From assembly GCA_021827245.1 (NCBI GenBank), contig JAKAWN010000029.1, forward strand, positions 1 through 29,908: DNA of 29,908 bases, written 5' to 3'. Position 1 is the first letter of the stretch. Each line of letters opens with the position of its first letter. Source of the DNA: Acidobacteriota bacterium. Lineage in GTDB: Bacteria > Acidobacteriota > Terriglobia > UBA7540. Made by a program: the position numbers and the translations under genes. The notes under the pieces are model-generated. The model had not been told where the DNA came from. It ran no database searches and saw only the letters and a program-made list of their open reading frames with translations. Positions 24,723 to 29,908 of the stretch are shown piece after piece.

Positions 24723-26057
24723 ATGAACGAAGCTGTTTTTGCCCACCGAATCCAGTTTGCCTTTACGGTGATGTTCCACTACCTCTTCCCTATCCTTACC
24801 ATGGGGCTGGGATTTTTCATCGCCCTTTTCTCAACTCTGCACCTGGTGACGAAGGACAAGCGTTACGCTAACGCCGCTCAGTTCTGGGCCAAGATTTTTG
24901 CCATCAACTTTGCTTTGGGAGTCGTCTCGGGCATTCCGCTGGAGTTCGAGTTCGGCACCAATTGGAGCCGTTTCTCGAGTTTTGGCGGCGGTGTGTTCGG
25001 GCAGACGCTTCCTCTGGAAGGCGTTTACGCGTTTTTCCTCGAGTCCGGTTTTCTGGGCATGTTTCTGGCGGGTGAGAAGCGCGTAGGAAAGACGTTGCAC
25101 TGGATTTCAGGCCTCGGCGTTGCCGTGGGCTCCCTGCTCTCAGGGTATTTCATTGTGGCCACGAATGCCTGGATGCAGCATCCGGTAGGATATGTGACGG
25201 ATCCCTCCGGCGGTATCCGCCTGAAATCGTTCTGGGCGGTTCTGCTGAATCCTTACGCGATCTGGGAATATCTCCACACCATCAACGGAGCTCTGCTGAC
25301 AGCGGCCTTCGTGATCGGCGGCCTCGGCGCTTTTTATCTTTTATCGGATCGTCACCACGAATTCGGCAAGCTATCAGTGAAAACAGCGGTAGTGGCCGGG
25401 ATCATTCTTTCGCTGACCCAATTGTTTCCGACGGGAGATTTGAACGGCGCCAGCGTTGTCGAATATCAGCCCACCAAGCTCGCGGCGATGGAAGGCCTGT
25501 TCAAGACTGAGCAAGGCGCTCCATTGGCGATTATAGGGATGCCGGACACGCAAACTGGCAACCTGATTGATCCCATTTACGTCCCGGAATTTCTCAGCTT
25601 CCTTGCCTATGGAAATTTCCGCGCCACTGTCGACGGGCTGAACAGTTATGCAAAGGATCTTTGGCCACCCGTTGAACTCACCTACTACTGCTACCACATC
25701 ATGGTTGGCCTCGGAACCATCTTCATTGCCGAGATGCTGATCGGTCTATTCCTGTTGTGGAGGTGCAAACTGTATTCCAGTCGCTGGTTTCTGTGGATGC
25801 TGATGCTCACTATTCCCTTTCCGTATATTGCCAATGAGGCAGGATGGCTGGTCTCTGAGGTGGGCCGGCAGCCCTGGCTCGTGTACGGATTGATGAAGAC
25901 CGCTGCGGGAACGTCCACCAATGTCGCGGCAGGCGAAACCATCTTCACCACGATGGGGTTTGCAGGGATCTACGCTATGCTGAGTATCCTTTTCCTGTTC
26001 CTCGTGGCCCGAATCATTCACCGGGGCCCAGAAGAAGATGTGGCGGCACATGTGTAG
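24723..26057 (+). CDS. cydA: Cytochrome bd ubiquinol oxidase subunit I
   Basis: 444 residues, GGAGG just before ATG 24723. Inner-membrane quinol oxidase that reduces O2 with high affinity. Heme ligands are in expected places: H19 in VMFHYLF, the Glu pair in PLEGVYAFFLES (8 apart), a His in EYLHTINGA, and the GRQPW motif near the end. The Q-loop between helices 6 and 7 is short, as in CIO-type and many non-enteric CydA proteins. It forms a pair with the following cydB. Confidence 0.95.
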   Translation: MNEAVFAHRIQFAFTVMFHYLFPILTMGLGFFIALFSTLHLVTKDKRYANAAQFWAKIFAINFALGVVSGIPLEFEFGTNWSRFSSFGGGVFGQTLPLEGVYAFFLESGFLGMFLAGEKRVGKTLHWISGLGVAVGSLLSGYFIVATNAWMQHPVGYVTDPSGGIRLKSFWAVLLNPYAIWEYLHTINGALLTAAFVIGGLGAFYLLSDRHHEFGKLSVKTAVVAGIILSLTQLFPTGDLNGASVVEYQPTKLAAMEGLFKTEQGAPLAIIGMPDTQTGNLIDPIYVPEFLSFLAYGNFRATVDGLNSYAKDLWPPVELTYYCYHIMVGLGTIFIAEMLIGLFLLWRCKLYSSRWFLWMLMLTIPFPYIANEAGWLVSEVGRQPWLVYGLMKTAAGTSTNVAAGETIFTTMGFAGIYAMLSILFLFLVARIIHRGPEEDVAAHV

Positions 26058-26152
26058 CAGTGCGGCGAACAGATGTGCGGATAATTCATATTATGGCGAC
26101 TGTGAGTGGTGAAACGCAGTGGATTGATCCGAGCCGATGGAGGTCTTGAGCG

Positions 26153-27166
26153 ATGAACGTGATCTGGTTTTGGGTGCTTGGAGCTATGCTGACGGCGTAT
26201 GCCGTCCTGGACGGATATGACCTGGGCGTTGGAACTCTTTCGCTTTGGATTGCTAAAGGCGATGACGAGCGGCGCGTGGCGCTCAATTCTATCGGGCCGG
26301 TTTGGAACGGCAATGAAGTCTGGCTACTGGCCGCAGGCGGCATGATGGTAGTTTCGTTCCCGCGGGTTTATGCCACCGGCTTCAGCGGTTTTTATTTGGC
26401 CTTGATGCTGGTGCTTTGGCTGCTGATTTTGCGGGGCGTTTCCATCGAGTTCCGGAGCCAGGTGAAAGATCCTCTGTGGCGGGCGCTGTGGGACGCCGGC
26501 TTCTGGTTGGGAAGTCTTCAGCTGGCTCTGCTTATTGGTGTTGCATTGGGAAATGTGGTGCGCGGGCTTCCGATTGGTGCCGACGGATATTTCCAGGGGA
26601 CTTTCGCCCTGTTGCTCAATCCCTATTCGTTGCTCACAGGCATTCTGAGTGTGGTGGTTCTTGCCTGGCACGGATCGAATTACCTGCGAGTGAAAACCGA
26701 GGGTGCGCTGTTTGAGCGAGCCGTCAGGTGGTCCCGGGCGCTCTGGTGGGTTACTGTGGTGATGGTGATTGTGGTCACTGTGGCCACGTTTATCGTGCTT
26801 GCGGGGAGCCCCCGCACCTTCCAAGTTTATCCAGCCGCATGGGTGATACCTTTTTTCATCCTGGCGGGTTTGTTTTGGGGCTTTATCTCTCGTGGTGAAG
26901 ATCGCAGCAGCGCCGCCTTCCGTTCATCCACTCTTCTTATCGTTGCGCTGATGTTGACTGCTGCGCTGACGGTGTACCCGAACCTTCTTCCCTCCACTCT
27001 CAACCCGGAGTACAGCCTGAACATTTACAACGCCGCGTCTTCGCCCCACGCGCTTCGCGTGTCTCTGATCGCGAATGCTGTAGGGATGATCGGCGTGATC
27101 GTTTACAGCACTTATGTTCATCGGGCGTTCCGCGGGAAGGTGCGCTTGGAGGAAAGCCACTACTGA
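26153..27166 (+). CDS. cydB: Cytochrome bd ubiquinol oxidase subunit II
   Basis: 337 residues with about eight to nine membrane helices. LDGYDLGVG near the start and WNGNEVWLLAAGG are the CydB hallmarks. GGAGG lies 9 bases before ATG 26153, 95 bases after cydA. It completes the bd oxidase. No small CydX-like subunit was recognised after it; a 43-base gap leads to the convergent Crp gene. Confidence 0.94.
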   Translation: MNVIWFWVLGAMLTAYAVLDGYDLGVGTLSLWIAKGDDERRVALNSIGPVWNGNEVWLLAAGGMMVVSFPRVYATGFSGFYLALMLVLWLLILRGVSIEFRSQVKDPLWRALWDAGFWLGSLQLALLIGVALGNVVRGLPIGADGYFQGTFALLLNPYSLLTGILSVVVLAWHGSNYLRVKTEGALFERAVRWSRALWWVTVVMVIVVTVATFIVLAGSPRTFQVYPAAWVIPFFILAGLFWGFISRGEDRSSAAFRSSTLLIVALMLTAALTVYPNLLPSTLNPEYSLNIYNAASSPHALRVSLIANAVGMIGVIVYSTYVHRAFRGKVRLEESHY

Positions 27167-27209
27167 CACTGCTGCCGCGATCTGGACGCGGAGCAAGCCG
27201 CATCCGAAG

Positions 27210-27689
27210 CTATTGCCGGACAGCGGCTGAAGGTGTGTGCTTATTAAGGCAGGAGAGTTGCTCGAGAGTGGTTGTGACCCGATCGCTCAGCAACTGAACG
27301 ACCCAGAACGCAGCTTCCGGATGATGATCCATGAAGCTCAGAAAATCTTTGCACTTAATGAACCCTATTTGGCTCGGAATCATGGCCACCGCCGTTTCTT
27401 CGTAGCATTTGCCCGAAACCACGGCGCTCAGTCCCAGAATATCTCCCGGCAGAACCGTCCCCAGAACCACCTGCTGGCCATGGTTGCTCGTTACAGACAA
27501 CTTCACTCGACCTGCGTAGAGAATATAAATGCCAACCGGCAATTGCCCCTCCAGGAAAAGCTCAGATCCCTCCGGACACACCCGCGTCGTCTGGATGGCA
27601 CTCAAGGCGGCGAGTACTGTGGGCGAAAGGGGATTTCCGGGCTTGCCCGACCTGAGATTGCTAGCTGCTGAGGCGTAGATTTCTTTCAT
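27210..27689 (-). CDS. Crp/Fnr-type sensor domain protein lacking the DNA-binding domain
   Basis: 159 residues: a cyclic-nucleotide-binding-like beta-roll (about 36-125, with PEGSELFLEGQLPVGIYILY, GRVKLSV and PGDILGLSAV) and the start of the dimer helix (VTTTLEQL), then a stop. The full-length neighbour continues here into ~85 residues with a helix-turn-helix. Only 43 bases separate this stop from cydB, so no HTH can follow. GAGGG (27701-27697) precedes the ATG. It may form mixed dimers and act as an antagonist, or be a decaying paralogue of the gene at 28438-29172. Confidence 0.75.
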   Translation of the reverse strand: MKEIYASAASNLRSGKPGNPLSPTVLAALSAIQTTRVCPEGSELFLEGQLPVGIYILYAGRVKLSVTSNHGQQVVLGTVLPGDILGLSAVVSGKCYEETAVAMIPSQIGFIKCKDFLSFMDHHPEAAFWVVQLLSDRVTTTLEQLSCLNKHTPSAAVRQ

Positions 27690-27712
27690 TGAACTTCCCT
27701 CAAGCTAATGGG

Positions 27713-27756
27713 AGTCTAGCAGGAGCCACCGTCGATAGGCAGTGATGACTGTCACC
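27713..27756 (-). promoter_or_regulatory. Crp-type site and promoter of the truncated Crp gene
   Basis: On the minus strand, GGTGA-N6-TCACT (27756-27741, centre 27748.5) precedes an extended -10, TGC-TAGACT (hexamer 27718-27713), by about 30 bases. That places the site near -42, a class II position, with the ATG 24 bases after the box. Confidence 0.5.
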
Positions 27757-27773
27757 CAAGGCAGTGCCGCCAT

Positions 27774-27789
27774 TCACAACCACTTGTGA
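27774..27789. promoter_or_regulatory. Everted half-sites TCACA-N6-TGTGA
   Basis: 33 bases (three helical turns) from the site at 27741-27756. The gap 27690-28437 also holds the perfect site at 28279-28294. Long open frames there are not coding-like and overlap these elements. Confidence 0.4.
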
Positions 27790-28278
27790 GCTTACCTCTT
27801 GCCGAAAATTCGCCGGTCTCGCATGAAAGGGGCTAGCCGTCACTGTGTAAAACACACGTTGTAGAGTTTCGAAGGTCTGTTCTTGAAGGTGCAATGTTTT
27901 CCGATCCGGAGAGCGTAACTGGAGCGTTGCAATCCAGAGCAGAATGGAATCACGCGCCGGGGAACGTCCGTTTGCCATCAGGGTCTCGCAAGTGACAGCG
28001 AGAAACCTTATCACAGCCTCGCATTCCTGCTGGCTACTCCCGGCACTAAGGGTACCAGCGTTCCGGGCAGGCCAACTGGGTGAAGCGTGTAACCTCACAT
28101 AGTCTTTCGCGAAGGAAGCCAACGTCTGCGAAAGGCCCCAAAAAGAAGTAAGCCCGGGAATCGAACGGCGCGTGTGGGGCAAATCGTCGGCCGCTGGGGC
28201 GGATTCCCGGGCGGTATTTTATTGTTTACAGCTTACCCAAGGACTCGTGCCCATGCAGTGAGCCAAATCACCGATGGT

Positions 28279-28294
28279 TGTGACGTGGGTCACA
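28279..28294. promoter_or_regulatory. Perfect Crp-type palindrome without an assigned gene
   Basis: TGTGA-CGTGGG-TCACA, centre 28286.5. No good -10 box lies at the class II distance on either strand and no credible gene starts nearby. It is 3' of the full-length Crp gene. Confidence 0.5.
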
Positions 28295-28437
28295 TTGCGT
28301 GCCCTCTTGTTGTCCTGATGCCTTCGCAACAGGCGGCAACACCTTACCACGATTTCTTCCAGCGCGCCTTTCATTTACCTATGCCCGCATTCGGTCTTTG
28401 AGACCCGCAAATCGCCATCAGGCCCTCTCGGGGACGT

Positions 28438-29172
28438 TTACCCGCCCAAGAATGCCTCTAGCGCGGCCTTGTTCTGGATCACCAGCGTCGAACCCTTCAG
28501 TTCTGCCAGGTGCTTGGACTTAAACTCACCCAATGTTCTGGTCACCGTCTCTCGTGAAGTCCCGATGATCTGACCAATCTCCTCGTGAGTGAGGGTCAGC
28601 TTGACGCGTATGCCCTGCTTAGACGGTTGTCCCTTGGACGACCATTCCAGCAGGAAACGTGCCAGCTTTTCCGGGGCTGATTGTGACAATCCCAGTGACC
28701 GAACTTGCTCGCACGCCGTCTGGTAACTGCCGCTCAACTGCTGTGCCGCATGGATGGAAGCATCTCCATGCTCGCGGAGCAAGCGCAGGAAATCATCGCG
28801 TTTGATAAAGTTGACTTGGCATGGCTCAAGGGTTTCAGCGGTTGCCTGGAACGCAGTGTCAGAGACCGTTGCATGCAGCCCCAAGATCTCTCCCGGCTTC
28901 ACAATCCTCAAAATCAGGGTTTTGCCTTCGCTCGATGTCATCGAGAGCTTCACGCGACCTTTGCAAAGCAGGAAAACTCCCTGGGCTGATTGTCCCTCCA
29001 CGAACAGCACTGCCCCCGCAGGGTATGCAGTCGTGTACTTGATCGCCTCGAATGCTTTCAGCCCTTCGGGGGAAAGGTCACAGAAGAACCCGTCGGCCTT
29101 ATTCGAGCAGGTCTGGCAGTCCTCAACCAGCTCCAATCCGTATGGCGATCGCATCTTATCCTCCGTTCCCAC
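28438..29172 (-). CDS. Crp/Fnr-family transcription regulator
   Basis: 244 residues. N-terminal cysteines C19-x2-C22-x8-C31, beta-roll sensor (about 45-130) with another Cys at 118, dimer helix and HTH (about 192-225). Recognition helix TSRETVTR has R207, E208 and R212, the pattern by which E. coli CRP reads GTGA; FNR has V-E..S-R. The cAMP-contact Arg-Ser pair of CRP is absent (the segment reads SDTAFQATAE). The cysteine set resembles the FNR iron-sulfur ligands (C20, C23, C29, C122) in spirit but with wider spacing. It may therefore sense oxygen or redox through a cluster while binding CRP-type sites; several lie in this window. It overlaps the STAS gene by 17 bases. Confidence 0.88.
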   Translation of the reverse strand: MGTEDKMRSPYGLELVEDCQTCSNKADGFFCDLSPEGLKAFEAIKYTTAYPAGAVLFVEGQSAQGVFLLCKGRVKLSMTSSEGKTLILRIVKPGEILGLHATVSDTAFQATAETLEPCQVNFIKRDDFLRLLREHGDASIHAAQQLSGSYQTACEQVRSLGLSQSAPEKLARFLLEWSSKGQPSKQGIRVKLTLTHEEIGQIIGTSRETVTRTLGEFKSKHLAELKGSTLVIQNKAALEAFLGG

Positions 29173-29452
29173 CAGAACGTAATCCTACGCGCGTGATTTC
29201 GTCAATCACGTATTTTGTCATTAAATGCGTTCCCTCAAAGCAGACCCCCTTCTCCACCATTCGCGCCAGGAGTCGCTTCCCTTCAGGATCGATGTATGTG
29301 ACGTCTGATAAATCTATTATGACATTTCCGGAAGCAAGAGGCGAGTGTTCCACCCAACTTCGCTCCAACTCCTCAACCCACGGTCCGGAAAGTTTTCCTT
29401 CCAGTTTCACCTTTGTGCTTTCCGTTGTGTCCTGGAAAGTTATCTTGAGCAT
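29156..29452 (-). CDS. STAS-domain protein with Glu at the usual phospho-serine
   Basis: 98 residues, the size of an anti-sigma factor antagonist. Strands VKLEGKLSG and VIIDLSDVTYID lead to the loop where SpoIIAA-like proteins have D-S-S-G; here it is D55-P-E57-G58, so the phosphorylatable Ser is replaced by Glu. The protein may be locked in the phospho-like state or belong to a STAS subgroup without kinase control. Its end overlaps the Crp/Fnr gene start by 17 bases, so the two are translated together. A purine-rich ribosome site (GGAAGGTGGAAG) precedes the ATG. Confidence 0.75.
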   Translation of the reverse strand: MLKITFQDTTESTKVKLEGKLSGPWVEELERSWVEHSPLASGNVIIDLSDVTYIDPEGKRLLARMVEKGVCFEGTHLMTKYVIDEITRVGLRSGGNGG

Positions 29453-29651
29453 CTTCCACCTTCCTTCGATATGACGAATGAATACAGCGGCATTCTGCCA
29501 TCGCTCGTATAATCAATAATTTTCGCAGCTTATTGTTGCCACATCCTGAAAAAGCGAGTGCGTGGTTGCGAGCCGAACATTACCGCAACAGCCACCTCGC
29601 AATCCTCTTGCTGATTTGCCGGTCTCTTCTGCTTTCAGTCGTCCTTTCGGT

Positions 29652-29908
29652 TCATGCAGCACGTGGAGCACTCAGCTCTTGTTTTGCACTGACTAGCTCC
29701 CTGTAAATCGCGGAACGAATGATATGAGCTAAATCAGAAGTAAGGAATGGCGGCGTAACAAAATCGAAAGCACCTTTTTCAATTGCATCGAGATAAAGTC
29801 CAACATCCACCATTCGGGAAACAACGATGACCGGCAAGAAGCGCTTTGATTGCTGTGCCAACCTCAGCACGTCTACCCAGCTCCCATCCGGCAATGCGAT
29901 TCCTAGAT
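29652..29908 (-). CDS. Receiver-like protein, partial, degenerate phosphorylation site
   Basis: C-terminal part of a CheY-like domain entering from the right edge. LPDGSWVDVLRLAQ, VIVVSRMVDVGLYLDAI and GAFDFVTPPF match the last three fifths of a receiver. The phospho-Asp is usually three residues before LPDG; here that position is Gly (GIALPDG), and the conserved Lys before PF reads Pro. The N-terminus lies outside the window, so an unusual alignment cannot be excluded. The protein ends 23 residues after the domain. The gap 29453-29651 holds no clear signal beyond the AT-rich stretch upstream of the STAS gene. Confidence 0.6.
   Translation of the reverse strand, partial: LGIALPDGSWVDVLRLAQQSKRFLPVIVVSRMVDVGLYLDAIEKGAFDFVTPPFLTSDLAHIIRSAIYRELVSAKQELSAPRAA

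Noticed and set aside
27700..28182. 160-codon minus-strand frame between the two Crp genes
   Set aside because: Begins at TTG without a ribosome site, has no motif, and covers the regulatory sites at 27741-27789.
28174..28401. 75-codon plus-strand frame over the perfect Crp-type site
   Set aside because: No ribosome site or motif, and it overlaps the palindrome itself.

Overview
The window most likely comes from an Acidobacteriota genome or metagenome bin. This is inferred from the gene content and from a family of short GTAGC-headed palindromes between genes. No rRNA or tRNA was seen, so the assignment is not proven.

Layout. (1) 1-747, minus strand: the end of a cytochrome c maturation operon (ccmE, then the start of ccmF), with a promoter carrying a perfect inverted repeat. 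(2) 1201-3711: a Tat-exported family 2 glycoside hydrolase. (3) 3818-5990: bioB-bioF. (4) 5990-9790: a scarred accessory stretch. It holds clustered palindromic repeats, a YcxB-like membrane protein, a DUF559 fragment between two inverted repeats, a hicBA toxin-antitoxin pair whose toxin is frameshifted, a secreted beta-propeller glycosidase-like protein, a scrap resembling the 3' end of hicB, and a phased array of ACGAACC heptamers. (5) 9789-13598: a secreted M48 protease, then bioD-bioA, so the biotin genes are split in two blocks about 5.7 kb apart. (6) 13799-16437: a Flp-type pilin, a single-domain response regulator, a small Cys-rich protein and long regulatory gaps. (7) 16608-23162: an electron-transfer cluster with a decaheme MtrA/DmsE-type cytochrome, an MtrB/PioB-type outer-membrane barrel, two small c-type cytochromes, a two-helix membrane protein, a decaying cytochrome c/b membrane subunit and a NapC/NirT-like multiheme quinol dehydrogenase. 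(8) 23340-27166: acetate kinase and cytochrome bd oxidase (cydAB). (9) 27210-29908, minus strand: a Crp/Fnr protein without a DNA-binding domain, a full-length Crp/Fnr protein, a STAS protein overlapping it, and a partial receiver protein.

How the parts fit. Quinol electrons could pass through the NapC-like protein to periplasmic cytochromes and on through the MtrA-MtrB-type conduit, with cytochrome bd as the oxygen-linked outlet and acetate kinase giving fermentative ATP. CcmE/CcmF belong to the machinery that attaches heme to such cytochromes. The full-length regulator has a CRP-like recognition helix (R207, E208, R212) and FNR-like cysteines. The window contains GTGA-N6-TCAC palindromes at class II activator positions upstream of the response regulator, the Cys-rich protein, the cytochrome cluster and the truncated Crp gene. 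This suggests a local redox regulon and is the most interesting system seen here. It is inferred from sequence only.
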